Shown here in pieces: positions 52,150 to 61,739 of a DNA stretch of 64,000 bases (within the stretch, counting starts at the first letter, position 1; each line of letters begins with the position of its first letter). The DNA is from Paraburkholderia atlantica. GTDB taxonomy: Bacteria; Pseudomonadota; Gammaproteobacteria; Burkholderiales; Burkholderiaceae. Position numbers and translations under genes: made by a program. The notes below the pieces were generated by a model, which saw only the letters and a program-made list of their open reading frames with translations, ran no database searches and was not told the origin of the DNA. The stretch spans positions 62,001 through 126,000 of the forward strand of contig NZ_WHNQ01000008.1 of NCBI RefSeq assembly GCF_009362785.1, read 5' to 3'.

Positions 52150-53601
52150 ATGCATCAAACGAACCTGTTGATTGGCGGCGCGAAACGTGCCGCGTCGAAC
52201 GGCAAGACCTTCGAGCGCATCAATCCCGCGACGAACGCGGTGGCCACCCGCGCAGCGGCGGCTACGGTCGAAGATGCCGATGCGGCCGTCGCGGCCGCGG
52301 CGCGCGCGTTCCCGGCATGGGCGGCGCTCACGCCTACCGAGCGGCGCAAACGCCTGCTCACCGCCGCTGATCGCATGGACGCGCGCACGGCCGAGTTCAT
52401 CGCGATCGGCGCGGCCGAAACGGGGGCGATGGCGAACTGGTACGGCTTTAACGTGATGCTCGCGGCCAACATGCTGCGCGAAGCCGCGGCGATGACGACG
52501 CAGATCGACGGCGCGGTGATTCCTTCGGACGTGCCGGGCAGCCTCGCGATGGCCGTGCGTCAGCCGTGCGGCGTCGTGCTCGGCATGGCGCCGTGGAACG
52601 CACCCGTGATTCTCGCGACGCGCGCACTCGCGATGCCGCTCGCGTGCGGCAATACGGTCGTACTGAAGGCGTCGGAAGGTTGTCCCGGCGTGCATGCGCT
52701 GATCGGCGAAGTGCTGAACGACGCGGGTCTCGGCGACGGCGTCGTCAACGTGCTCACGCATGCGCCGGAAGATGCGCCCGCGATCGTCGAGCGTCTGGTT
52801 GCGAATCCCGCCGTGAAGCGCGTGAATTTCACCGGGTCGACGCGGGTCGGCCGCATCGTCGCCGAGCTTTCGGCGCGCCATCTGAAACCCGCGCTGCTCG
52901 AACTGGGCGGCAAGGCGCCGGTGCTCGTGCTCGACGACGCGGACCTCGACGCTGCCGTCGAAGGTATCGCGTTCGGCGCGTTCTTCAATCAAGGGCAGAT
53001 CTGCATGTCGACGGAACGCGTGATCGTCGATCGCAAGGTTGCCGATGCGTTCGTCGAGAAGCTCGTCGCGAAAGCGCGCACGCTGAAGGCTGGCGATCCG
53101 ACTCAACCGGGCTCGATCCTCGGCACGCTGGAGAGCGAAGCCGCCGCGCGGCGCATTCGCGCGCTCGTCGAAGACGCCCGCGAAAAGGGTGCGAAGCTGC
53201 CCCTCGGTTGCGAGGTGAACGGCGCGATCATGCAGCCGGTGATCGTCGAGAACGTTACCCGCGAGATGAAGCTCTATGCCGACGAATCGTTCGGCCCGGT
53301 GGTGACGGTGCAGCGCGTGGATGGCGACGATGAGGCGCTGACGGTTGCCAACGATAGCGAGTACGGCTTGTCAGCCGCGGTGTTCAGCCGCGATATTGCG
53401 CGCGCGATGAACGTCGCGAAACGCATCGAGTCGGGCATCTGCCACATCAACGGCCCGACCGTGCACGACGAGGCGCAGATGCCGTTCGGCGGCGTGAAGG
53501 CGAGCGGTTATGGGCGCTTCGGCAGCAAGGCGTCGATTCCCGAGTTCACCGAGTTGCGCTGGATCACGGTGCAGACGAGCCCGCGTCATTATCCAATCTA
53601 G
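52150..53601 (+). CDS. vdh: Aromatic aldehyde dehydrogenase (vanillin dehydrogenase)
   Basis: A 483-residue NAD(P)-dependent aldehyde dehydrogenase. The catalytic Glu (LELGGKAPVLVLDDAD) and Cys (FNQGQICMSTERV) are intact, with the cofactor-binding segment GVVLGMAPWNAPV. In this operon it oxidises vanillin or 4-hydroxybenzaldehyde, the lyase product, to vanillate or 4-hydroxybenzoate. Salicylaldehyde/benzaldehyde dehydrogenases are the nearest alternatives. A GAGGAG sequence precedes the ATG, 38 bases after the lyase stop. Confidence 0.92.
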   Translation: MHQTNLLIGGAKRAASNGKTFERINPATNAVATRAAAATVEDADAAVAAAARAFPAWAALTPTERRKRLLTAADRMDARTAEFIAIGAAETGAMANWYGFNVMLAANMLREAAAMTTQIDGAVIPSDVPGSLAMAVRQPCGVVLGMAPWNAPVILATRALAMPLACGNTVVLKASEGCPGVHALIGEVLNDAGLGDGVVNVLTHAPEDAPAIVERLVANPAVKRVNFTGSTRVGRIVAELSARHLKPALLELGGKAPVLVLDDADLDAAVEGIAFGAFFNQGQICMSTERVIVDRKVADAFVEKLVAKARTLKAGDPTQPGSILGTLESEAAARRIRALVEDAREKGAKLPLGCEVNGAIMQPVIVENVTREMKLYADESFGPVVTVQRVDGDDEALTVANDSEYGLSAAVFSRDIARAMNVAKRIESGICHINGPTVHDEAQMPFGGVKASGYGRFGSKASIPEFTELRWITVQTSPRHYPI

Positions 53602-53697
53602 GCGTCGGCTCGCGGCCGCAATGATTGCGGCCACCCCATCCTTGCATGAGACAGCGAAACCGTTTCCTTGAGAAACGGCACAACCAGGAGACAGGTT

Positions 53698-55578
53698 TTG
53701 GAATCGGAGCACAGCCACGCTAGCTCTCTGGCGACCGGATACCGGAGCGTCGCCATCGGAGCGCCTTCCTCGCGGATCGAGAAACGCGGCGACTGCTGGT
53801 ACCTCGAGTCACTCGAACCTCTGGGCCCGTTTCCGGAGCGCTTTACCGACCGCTTGCTGAGCGGCGCACGCGCGCATCCCGACCGGCTGCTCGTTGCACG
53901 ACGCGATGCCAACGGCGCGTGGCAGGGCATCACGTACGCGCAAATGCTGGAGCGCGCGCGTGCGATCGGGCAGGCGCTGCTCGATCGCGATCTCAGCGCG
54001 GACCGCCCGTTGGTGATCCTGTCGGGCAACAGCGTCGAACATATGCAGCTCGCACTCGGCGCGATGTGGGCGGGTATCGCTTATGCACCCGTGTCGCCGG
54101 CCTATTCGTTGATGTCGGGCGATTACGGAAAGCTGCGCCATGTCCTCGAACTGCTCAAACCGGGTCTGGTCTACGCGGACGATATCGGCGCATATACAAC
54201 GGCGCTCGATGCCGCGCTGGGTAGCGACGTCGAACGTGTCAGCGCGGTGAGCGTGCCAAACGCATCGGGGGTGACGCGCTTCGACGCATTGCTCGACACG
54301 GTCCCGCGCGACGTCGACGCGGCCAACGCGCGCGTGAATGGCGACACGATTGCGAAGTTCCTGTTCACGTCCGGCTCGACGAACCTGCCGAAAGCCGTGC
54401 CGACCACGCATCGAATGCTCGGCGCGAACCAGCAGATGCTGCTCGAAACCTTTCCGCAGTTCGGCATCGAGCCGCCGGTTCTCGTCGACTGGCTGCCGTG
54501 GAATCACACGTTCGGCGGCAGCCACAACGTCGGCATCGTGCTATACAACGGCGGCACGCTCTATATCGACGACGGCAAACCCGTGGCCGGCAAGTTCGAC
54601 GAGACGCTGCGCAATCTGCGTGAGATCGCGCCGACCGTCTATTTCAACGTGCCGAAGGGTTGGGAAGAACTGACCATCGCGCTGGAAAAGGATGCGGTGC
54701 TGCGCGAGCGATTTTTCTCGCGCGTGAAGATGTATTTCTTCGCGGGCGCCGGTTTGTCGCAGGCGGCGTGGGAGCGTCTGGAGCGCGTGACGCTCGAACA
54801 TTGCGGAGAACGCATCCGCATCATGGCCGGACTCGGCATGACCGAGACCGCGCCGTCGTGTCTGTTCACGACGGGACCGGTATCGTGCGCCGGCTATATC
54901 GGCTTGCCGCCGCCGGGATGCCAGGCCAAGATCGCGCCCGTCGATGGCAAATTCGAAGCGCGCTTTCGCGGCCCTCACGTGATGGGCGGCTACTGGCGCG
55001 CATCGCCGGCGCTACAAAGCAGCGTGTTCGACGACGAAGGCTACTACCGCACCGGCGACGCCGTGCGTTTCGTCGACCCGCAACGTCCCGAACTGGGCCT
55101 GATGTTCGATGGCCGCATCGCGGAAGACTTCAAGCTGGCCTCGGGAACCTTCGTCAGCGTTGGACCGATGCGCGCGCGCATCATCAGCGAAGGGGCGCCC
55201 TACGTTCAGGATGCCGTCATTACTGGCATGAATCGTGACGAAGTCGGCGTGATGATTTTTCCGCGGCTCGACGCGTGTCGCGCATTGGCGGGTTCGCCCG
55301 CGGATGCGAGCGCGGAGGACGTGCTCAACACGGCCGCCGTGCGCGATTTCTTCAGCGGGCTTCTCGCGCGGCTGAATCGGAGTGCGACAGGCAGTGCGTC
55401 GTTCATTGCCCGCATGCACCTGCTGAGCGCGCCGCCGTCGCTGGACCTCGGCGAGATCACCGACAAAGGCTCGATCAATCAGCGCGCCGTGCTCCAGCAC
55501 CGGGCCGCTCTCGTGGAAGCCATGCACGAAGCCGACGCAGCCGACGCGACAGTGATCCATGCGCGCAAAGGCAGCTAG
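53698..55578 (+). CDS. fcs: Feruloyl-CoA synthase
   Basis: A roughly 626-residue AMP-forming CoA ligase that activates ferulate, p-coumarate or caffeate to the CoA thioester, the first step of the pathway. The P-loop FLFTSGSTNLPKAVPTTHRM, the motif YFNVPKGWEEL and the adenylate motif YYRTGDAVRFVD are visible, and the long form matches Fcs of Pseudomonas/Burkholderia. There is no usable ATG near the 5' end; TTG 53698 follows a CAGGAG at optimal spacing and is the best start. Confidence 0.92.
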   Translation: MESEHSHASSLATGYRSVAIGAPSSRIEKRGDCWYLESLEPLGPFPERFTDRLLSGARAHPDRLLVARRDANGAWQGITYAQMLERARAIGQALLDRDLSADRPLVILSGNSVEHMQLALGAMWAGIAYAPVSPAYSLMSGDYGKLRHVLELLKPGLVYADDIGAYTTALDAALGSDVERVSAVSVPNASGVTRFDALLDTVPRDVDAANARVNGDTIAKFLFTSGSTNLPKAVPTTHRMLGANQQMLLETFPQFGIEPPVLVDWLPWNHTFGGSHNVGIVLYNGGTLYIDDGKPVAGKFDETLRNLREIAPTVYFNVPKGWEELTIALEKDAVLRERFFSRVKMYFFAGAGLSQAAWERLERVTLEHCGERIRIMAGLGMTETAPSCLFTTGPVSCAGYIGLPPPGCQAKIAPVDGKFEARFRGPHVMGGYWRASPALQSSVFDDEGYYRTGDAVRFVDPQRPELGLMFDGRIAEDFKLASGTFVSVGPMRARIISEGAPYVQDAVITGMNRDEVGVMIFPRLDACRALAGSPADASAEDVLNTAAVRDFFSGLLARLNRSATGSASFIARMHLLSAPPSLDLGEITDKGSINQRAVLQHRAALVEAMHEADAADATVIHARKGS

Positions 55579-55594
55579 TCCGGGGAAGTAAGAA

Positions 55595-57379
55595 ATGACG
55601 TTGATTTATCAGGCGCCACTACGCGACATGCGCTTCGTGATGGACGAGTGGCTCGACGCCGCGTCGTGGTGGCGCGATGTGCCCGACTGGCAGGACCTCG
55701 ACTCGCAGACGGCGCAGCAGGTGCTGGAGGAAGCGGCGCGCTTCGTCGAGGAGCGCATCGCGCCGCTGAATGCGAGCGCGGATCTTGAAGGATGTCGTTT
55801 CGAAGCGGGCAAGGTGACGACGCCCGCGGGCTTTCGCGAGTCCTACGCGGAGTTCGTCGAAGCGGGTTGGCCGACGCTGTCGCTCGACGCCGAGCATGGT
55901 GGACAGGGCCTGCCGCAGCTTCTCGACGTTGCACTTCAGGAGATGCTCGCGGGCGCCAATCATGCGTGGCTGATGTCCCCTGGGCTCACGCACGGCGCGA
56001 CTGCCTGCTTGCAGACGCATGGCAGCGAACGCGTGAAGACGGAATTGCTGCCGAAAATCGCGAGCGGCGAGTGGCTATCGACGATGTGTCTGACCGAGCC
56101 CCAGGCCGGCAGCGACGTCGGACTGATCCGTTCGCGTGCAGCGCAAGCGCCGGGCACCGACGGGTATTTCATCGACGGTAGCAAGATCTTCATCAGCGGC
56201 GGCGCGCACGATTTGACGGAAAACATCGTTCATCTGGTGCTCGCCCGTTTGCCCGATGCGCCATCCGGTACGAAAGGGTTGTCGCTGTTCGTCGTGCCGG
56301 AATGGCTCGAAGACGGCGACAGTGGACGCTCGCGCAATGGTGTCTATTGCGAAGGCATCGAAAAGAAAATGGGCCTGAAGGGCAGCCCGACTTGCACGAT
56401 GCGCTTCGAACGCGCATTCGGTTGGCTCGTGGGCGAGCCGCATCGCGGCCTCGCCTGTCTGTTCGTGATGATGAACGCGGCGCGCCTGCAGGTCGCGATG
56501 CAGGGCCTCGGGCATGCGCACACCGCGTGGCAACGCGCGCATGCGTACGCGCAGGAACGCGCACAGATGCGCGCGGTGAGCGTCCCGCCCGGCGCGACCG
56601 TCCCAGCGGGGCAGGCTGCGCCGATCGCGTTTCATCCGGCCATGCGGCGGATTCTGATGGAGCTGCGGGCGATCGTCGAAGGCGAGCGCGCGATCGGTTA
56701 CTGGACCGCGCATTGGCTCGACGTCGCCGCGCATCATGCCGATGCCGCCGAACGGGAACAGGCGGCGCAGCTCGCATCGCTGCTGACGCCGGTTGCGAAG
56801 GCGTTTTTTACGGCCAATGGTTTCGACGCCGCATCGAAGGCGTTGCAGGTGTTCGGCGGCTACGGATACATCCACGAGTACGGCATCGAACAGACGTTGC
56901 GCGATAGCCGCGTGTCGATGTTGTACGAAGGCACCAACGAGATTCAGGCGATCGATCTGCTGGTGCGGAAGGTGCTGCCGGACGGGGCGGGGGCCCTCGA
57001 TGCGCTGCTTCGTCACGTGCGCGCGGAAGCGCGGTTGTGCCAGCAGTCCGATCCGCTGGTTCGTTCTGCGGGTGCGAAGCTCGAAGAGCTTGCGGAGATA
57101 GTCGGGAACACGACGCGGTCGATCAAGGCACGCCACGCGCAAGACCCGGAGACGGCCTACCGCGTCGCGGACGACTATCTCGCGATGCTTGGCTGGATGC
57201 TGCTGGCGTTCGCGTGGGCGCGCACGCTGCGAATTGCGACGCCGCAAGGCGAGGCGGACGCGTTCTATATGCAGAAGCGGGACACGGGCCGCTTCTTCTT
57301 CGACTATCCGCTCGCGGCCTTCGCTTATCGCCGCAGCCTCGTTGAAGCCGGTTGCGAGGCAGCGCTGCCGTACGTTTGA
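55595..57379 (+). CDS. Acyl-CoA dehydrogenase (long form, DmdC-like)
   Basis: A 594-residue acyl-CoA dehydrogenase with the C-terminal extension of the DmdC/AcdA type. Motifs are MCLTEPQAGSDVGLI, FISGGAHDLTENIVHLVLARL, LQVFGGYGYIHEYGIEQTLRD and the catalytic Glu region LYEGTNEIQAID. The catalytic Glu is intact, unlike the protein at 15625. Acd genes accompany fcs/ech/vdh in Pseudomonas. A role in introducing the double bond into dihydro-hydroxycinnamoyl-CoA (phenylpropanoid) substrates would fit. Confidence 0.92.
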   Translation: MTLIYQAPLRDMRFVMDEWLDAASWWRDVPDWQDLDSQTAQQVLEEAARFVEERIAPLNASADLEGCRFEAGKVTTPAGFRESYAEFVEAGWPTLSLDAEHGGQGLPQLLDVALQEMLAGANHAWLMSPGLTHGATACLQTHGSERVKTELLPKIASGEWLSTMCLTEPQAGSDVGLIRSRAAQAPGTDGYFIDGSKIFISGGAHDLTENIVHLVLARLPDAPSGTKGLSLFVVPEWLEDGDSGRSRNGVYCEGIEKKMGLKGSPTCTMRFERAFGWLVGEPHRGLACLFVMMNAARLQVAMQGLGHAHTAWQRAHAYAQERAQMRAVSVPPGATVPAGQAAPIAFHPAMRRILMELRAIVEGERAIGYWTAHWLDVAAHHADAAEREQAAQLASLLTPVAKAFFTANGFDAASKALQVFGGYGYIHEYGIEQTLRDSRVSMLYEGTNEIQAIDLLVRKVLPDGAGALDALLRHVRAEARLCQQSDPLVRSAGAKLEELAEIVGNTTRSIKARHAQDPETAYRVADDYLAMLGWMLLAFAWARTLRIATPQGEADAFYMQKRDTGRFFFDYPLAAFAYRRSLVEAGCEAALPYV

Positions 57380-57516
57380 AAGCCAGCTCCACAATCCCGA
57401 CGATTCGATTCGCCAGCCGATCCGACGAAGTTCGCCTAAGCTGATGACGCCATGCCATCATGTACCTGGCGCCGTCACACCTGTCGTGTCGCGGCTGCCA
57501 CGAAAAGGAGAGTGCG

Positions 57517-58269
57517 ATGACTGAAGCTGTCGGAAACGCGGCCAACGCGCGTGTCGCGTGGATTGCCGGGGTGGGCGCGAGCGCCGGGCTAGGGGCCGCG
57601 CTCGCGCGTCGCTTTGCGCGCGAAGGTCTGCGCGTCGCGGTGACGGGCCGCTCGCGCGATCGGCTCGATACGATCGTCGACGAAATCCGGCGCGCCGGAG
57701 GGCAAGCGGATGCGCTGCCCGGCGACGTGACGAGCGAGAGCGAACTCGCCGCCATTGCGCGCCAGCTCGCCGGCCACGGCACGCTCGAAGTCGCGATTTT
57801 CAACGCTGCCGGCGCAACCCGTGGACCGACGCTCGAACTGAGCGCCGAGCAGTTCGAGGCGGCATGGCGGGTCATCACGCTCGGTGGTTTTCTGTTCGCG
57901 CGAGCGTCGTTGCCAGCGTTGCTGGCAGCCGGGCGAGGCTCGTTGCTATTCACCGGCGCCACCGCGTCGCTGCGCGGGCGGCCGCCGTTTGCCGCATTCG
58001 CCGCGGCTAAAGCGGGCTTGCGCTCGCTCACGCAGAGCCTCGCTCGCGAGTTCGGGCCGCGCAATATTCACGTGGCGCACGTGGTGGTGGACGGCGGCAT
58101 CGACGGCGAACGTCTGCGCACGTCGGCGCCGCAATACGTGGCCGAGCGCGGCGCGGACGGCCTGCTGAACCCCGACGACATCGCCGACGCATACTGGCAC
58201 CTGCATCGGCAGGGACGCAGCGCGTGGTCGCAGGAAATCGATCTGCGGCCGTTCAACGAGTCGTTCTAG
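57517..58269 (+). CDS. Atypical SDR protein lacking the catalytic Tyr
   Basis: A 250-residue protein of the SDR fold with a modified glycine motif (AGVGASAGLGAALARRFA) and the Asn-Ala-Gly segment (FNAAGATRG). In the active site the usual Tyr of YxxxK is replaced by Phe: ATASLRGRPPFAAFAAAKAG. The Lys remains. It may therefore be a binding or scaffold protein or use a different catalyst. The ATG at 57517 follows AAAGGAG. It is the last gene of the hydroxycinnamate operon. Confidence 0.88.
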   Translation: MTEAVGNAANARVAWIAGVGASAGLGAALARRFAREGLRVAVTGRSRDRLDTIVDEIRRAGGQADALPGDVTSESELAAIARQLAGHGTLEVAIFNAAGATRGPTLELSAEQFEAAWRVITLGGFLFARASLPALLAAGRGSLLFTGATASLRGRPPFAAFAAAKAGLRSLTQSLAREFGPRNIHVAHVVVDGGIDGERLRTSAPQYVAERGADGLLNPDDIADAYWHLHRQGRSAWSQEIDLRPFNESF

Positions 58270-58279
58270 CGACGCCCGA

Positions 58280-59095
58280 TCAATACCGCTCGGCCACGTA
58301 TTTAAAGGGATAGTCTGGTTCCTTATAGCCGTCCGGCTTTTGCCGTTTCGGCAGCGAGACCTTCTTGCGGGCAGGCTGCTTATACGGAATCCTCTGAAGC
58401 ATGTCGCTGATGATGTTCAGCCGCGCGCGCCGCTTGTCGTTCGAGTTCGCTATGTACCACGAGGCGAAGTCGGTGTCCGACGCCGCGAGCATCTCATCGC
58501 GGGCGCGCGAGTAGTCATACCATCGGCTATAGGATTTCAGGTCCATGTCGGTCAGCTTCCAGAGCTTGCGGCCGTCGTTGATGCGTGCTTCGAGCCGGCG
58601 AGTCTGTTCCTCGGGGCTGACCTCCAGCCAGTATTTGAGCAGGATGATCCCGGAATGAACGATCGCCCGCTCGACGAGCGGCACCGCCCTGAAGAAGCTC
58701 TGCACGTCATCCTCGGAGCAAAAGCCCATCACGCGCTCCACGCCCGCGCGGTTGTACCAGCTACGATCGAAAATGACGATCTCGCCCGCGGCCGGCAAGT
58801 GCGGCACGTAGCGCTGCAGATACATCTGGCTTTTTTCGCGTTCGCTCGGCGCCGGAAGCGCGACCACGCGGAACACGCGCGGACTGACGCGCTCGGTCAT
58901 CGCCTTGATCGTGCCGCCTTTGCCCGCGCCGTCACGTCCCTCGAAGACGATGCAGATCTTGGCTCCCGTTTGCACGACCCATTCCTGCAGCTTGACGAGC
59001 TCGACATGCAGATCGAAAAGCGCCTTGCGATACTCCTTGTAGGACAGCGACCTGTGTTGTTCGGGCTGCCCGTTTTCCGGCTTCGTTTTGGCCAT
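58280..59095 (-). CDS. ppk2: Polyphosphate kinase 2
   Basis: A 271-residue class I PPK2 enzyme, using polyphosphate to phosphorylate nucleoside diphosphates, or the reverse. Walker A reads FEGRDGAGKGGT, Walker B/lid regions are FDRSWYNRAGVERVMGF, and LKYWLEVSPEEQTRRLEARIND is the family segment. Length is normal for a single-domain PPK2. The ATG at 59095 is chosen over the open upstream frame because homology begins after it. It converges with the SDR gene end and is divergent from the VIT1-like gene. Confidence 0.95.
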   Translation of the reverse strand: MAKTKPENGQPEQHRSLSYKEYRKALFDLHVELVKLQEWVVQTGAKICIVFEGRDGAGKGGTIKAMTERVSPRVFRVVALPAPSEREKSQMYLQRYVPHLPAAGEIVIFDRSWYNRAGVERVMGFCSEDDVQSFFRAVPLVERAIVHSGIILLKYWLEVSPEEQTRRLEARINDGRKLWKLTDMDLKSYSRWYDYSRARDEMLAASDTDFASWYIANSNDKRRARLNIISDMLQRIPYKQPARKKVSLPKRQKPDGYKEPDYPFKYVAERY

Positions 59096-59327
59096 ACTAA
59101 TCTCCCCAGCGCAGACTGTTCCAGGGTACTGCGCAATGATCCATTCCCAAGGTAGAGCGCGACGCGAAGCAGGGCCATACGACCTTGGTCCAATATCGCC
59201 GGTACAGGGTGCGCTGTATGCTCTGGGCGTTTGCTCGCGCGTGCCCGATCCGACTGTCCTCGCCGTACCTCGTCCACATGCCGGCAAAGCGCGCGGATAA
59301 TTCGACGCCATCGCCACGGGAGGCCTC

Positions 59328-60008
59328 ATGGATGCCACCGGTCACACGGAGCGGGAAAACGTCGGCGATAGGGAGCCGGTTCTCGATGTCGTCGATCGAG
59401 TGTGCGAGTTATGTTTCGGCCTCTTCATGGCGCTGACGTTCGTTGGCACCGTCTCGGCCGTCGGCGCGAGTGCGGACGCGGGGCACAAGATGTTCTATAC
59501 CGCGCTCGGCTGCAATCTTGCCTGGGGTCTCGCGGACGCGGTGATGTACCTCGTGCGTACGCTGGTGTCTCGCGGCAGACGTATGACGGTTGCGCATTCC
59601 GTGCGAAGCGAGCCGGATGCGGCCGCGGGCGTTCGGGCGCTTCGCGACGCGATGGCGTCATGGCTCAAACCGTTGATCGGCGACACGGAGCTAGAGTCGA
59701 TCCGCAGGCGTGTTGCCGCGCGTCCGGACTTGCCGCAGCGCGCAGTATTCGTGCGCGACGATTTGATCGCCGCCGCGTCTATCTTCGTGCTCGTAGTTGC
59801 CGCGACGTTCCCGGTCGCGCTGCCCTTCGTGCTGTTCGCGCATGTCCCGACGGCGCTGCTCGTCTCACGCGTATTGACCATAGTGATGCTATTCGGCAGC
59901 GGCGTGGCGCTCGGCCATTACGCGGGATTTCGCGGCTGGCACGCCGGCCTTGCGATGGCGGTGGTCGGCGTGCTGCTGACCATGGCGATCATCGCACTCG
60001 GCGGATGA
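59328..60008 (+). CDS. VIT1/CCC1-like membrane protein
   Basis: A 226-residue protein with about five transmembrane segments. FYTALGCNLAWGLADAVMYLVRTL and a second hydrophobic block (IAAASIFVLVVAATFPVALPFVLF) follow the VIT1/CCC1 metal-transporter pattern. The family moves iron or manganese in plants and yeast; bacterial homologues are poorly characterised. A GGGAGG sequence precedes the ATG. It is divergent from ppk2, so polyphosphate and metal storage may be linked, which is speculation. Confidence 0.7.
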   Translation: MDATGHTERENVGDREPVLDVVDRVCELCFGLFMALTFVGTVSAVGASADAGHKMFYTALGCNLAWGLADAVMYLVRTLVSRGRRMTVAHSVRSEPDAAAGVRALRDAMASWLKPLIGDTELESIRRRVAARPDLPQRAVFVRDDLIAAASIFVLVVAATFPVALPFVLFAHVPTALLVSRVLTIVMLFGSGVALGHYAGFRGWHAGLAMAVVGVLLTMAIIALGG

Positions 60009-60307
60009 TCGATGTCCTCTGGCTTCGCGTTTCGCTCAGCATCGACATTGCGTTACCTGTAAGACCAAGGTCCGATTTCGCAGCGGTTTCAGCGTGACAT
60101 CATGTATCTGCAAGCGTTGTAGTCGTCGCTCCGGTTGTCGAAGAGTCGACGCTTCCAATGCTCGCTACGTGCGGCCGGAAGATCGACGCGCGGCGGTGGC
60201 ATTGATGGTTCCTTGGGCGGCTATGCCGCTTCACGGCAGAGAAAAAAGATCGAGGCTTCCAGACATCACGACTGGCGACTCGGATCGTAACCAGAACGGA
60301 GTCGAAA

Positions 60308-60895
60308 GTGAACAGACGGAACTTTGTGCACACGCTCGCGCTGACATCAATGGCCGCGAGTCTGGCTTTGGCGGGTTGCACGACGACCGGAGGCAGTGGC
60401 GAGAGTGCCACGACCGACGCCGCCAAACGGCAGGAGATCGACGCGGCCGTGAACGGTGCGCTGTCGAAACTGTTCGATACGGTGCAAGGCTCGCGTGAGC
60501 TCGTATCGAAGGCGCAGGGCGTGCTGGTGTTTCCTTCGGTAAAGAAGGCGGCGTTCATCGTTGGTGGCGAGTACGGTGAAGGCGCATTGCGCGTCGGGGG
60601 GGCGACGGTCGGCTATTTCAGTACCGCCGCGGCTTCGTTCGGATTGCAGGCCGGCGCGCAGTCGACCGCGGTGTTCTTCCTGTTCATGACGCAGGCTTCG
60701 CTCGACAAATTCCGCAACTCGAAGGGCTGGTCGGCGGGTGCCGATGCGTCGGTCTCACTGCTGAAAGTCGGAGCTAACGGCGCGATCGATACCTCGTCGG
60801 CGACCGCCGAGGTCGTGGCGATGGTCTTGACCAATACGGGCTTGATGGCCGACGTGTCGGTGGCTGGCACCAAGGTTACGCGCCTGAATTTGTAA
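60308..60895 (+). CDS. SYLF-domain (YSC84/BPSL1445-like) lipoprotein
   Basis: A 195-residue lipoprotein with a signal and lipobox LALAGC (about residues 18-23). It has the SYLF/YSC84 domain, marked by AQGVLVFPSVKKAAFIVGGEYGEGAL, STAAASFGLQAGAQSTAVFFLFMTQASLDKF and the C-terminal beta region. The fold resembles BPSL1445 of B. pseudomallei, a lipid-binding lipoprotein. Translation starts at GTG 60308, preceded by CGGAG. It is monocistronic, with a large hairpin after the stop. Confidence 0.92.
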   Translation: MNRRNFVHTLALTSMAASLALAGCTTTGGSGESATTDAAKRQEIDAAVNGALSKLFDTVQGSRELVSKAQGVLVFPSVKKAAFIVGGEYGEGALRVGGATVGYFSTAAASFGLQAGAQSTAVFFLFMTQASLDKFRNSKGWSAGADASVSLLKVGANGAIDTSSATAEVVAMVLTNTGLMADVSVAGTKVTRLNL

Positions 60896-60949
60896 CAGGA
60901 CGCGGCAAGCAGCGACATTAGATCGATCGATCATCGCGCTGTGACACGG

Positions 60950-60996
60950 CGGCGCGTCGCATGCTTTGGCATGACGACGCGCCGAGCATGGTTTTT
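60950..60996 (+). terminator. Large hairpin after the SYLF gene
   Basis: A 15-bp stem (CGGCGCGTCGCATGC with GCATG-A-CGACGCGCCG, one bulged A) and a 4-base loop is followed 8 bases later by TTTTT. It lies 54 bases after the stop and probably terminates the SYLF transcript. Confidence 0.5.
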
Positions 60997-61255
60997 GGCG
61001 GACTCACCTCACCGGGCGTCCCTATCATCCCTCCCGTTACTCCCACGAAGCGCTGCTAGCCAGATGCGCTCGCGACTCGTCGCGACGCTGCCTTTGATTT
61101 GCTCTGACCGTCCTGTTTATTCAATACCGGTAGAAAAGACGAAGCGGAAACGCGCGTTCCCGCCGCCGCGCTGCGTTTAGTCATCCGTCTGGCATAGTTT
61201 TATTTTTAATCGAGGAATGCAAATGATTCGCACTGGAATGGCGTGCTATAAATAG

Positions 61256-61269
61256 TTGACTTACGTCAA
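61256..61269. promoter_or_regulatory. FNR/FixK-like palindrome TTGAC-N4-GTCAA
   Basis: TTGACTTACGTCAA fits the TTGA-N6-TCAA pattern of the FNR/FixK/Anr family. It lies 470 bases before the sensor kinase start, far for direct control, unless an unseen transcript begins here. It is of interest because the neighbouring two-component system is FixL/FixJ-like. Confidence 0.4.
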
Positions 61270-61739
61270 AAAACATATAGCGGAAAGTTAATGAAATTGG
61301 AGAATCAGCGTTGCGAATACCCGCTGTCTCTGTGATTCGCAATGCATGAAAGCTTCACGGTTGAAGTTTCCATTTGAAAGCGCTATCGGGCCGGGCGTGA
61401 TTGCGACTCATACTGACATGTTTCTGCTTTGCTAACTTTCTGGGCCCGTGCCAATGGACAGTATGAACACTGCGCCGCGCGCCGATAATTAACTGCCTAA
61501 CAAACTCATACGCCATTTGCCGGTTGATGGCGGACAATGCAGAAAACCATTGAGTATTTTCCCGAGTAAGCGGCATAAATTACGCTTTCCTGTCGGTAAT
61601 TGATTCTGGATGGCCTATACTGACTTCCAGCACCAGACGTGCGAAGTACCGATTGTGAAGTCAATTATGTGGTTCGAAGCCCAACGATAAAGACGTCGCA
61701 GTTGTACGGAATCCGTTCGCACTGGACCCGGAGGTGCCA

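Larger units (their letters stand above)
60896..61739. other. Long AT-richer intergenic region before the two-component genes
   Basis: This 844-base gap is the longest in the window and AT-richer than its flanks. It contains a large hairpin (60950-60984), a FixK/FNR-like palindrome (61256-61269) and short AT-rich runs. A 73-residue ORF on the minus strand (61355-61576) and a 10-codon ORF with a GAGG-type site near 61222 are possible but unsupported. No gene is convincing. Confidence 0.45.

Noticed and set aside
61355-61576. A 73-codon open frame on the minus strand in the AT-richer gap
   Set aside because: No ribosome-binding site or recognisable product is seen, so it was not called as a gene. 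It is noted in the intergenic entry.
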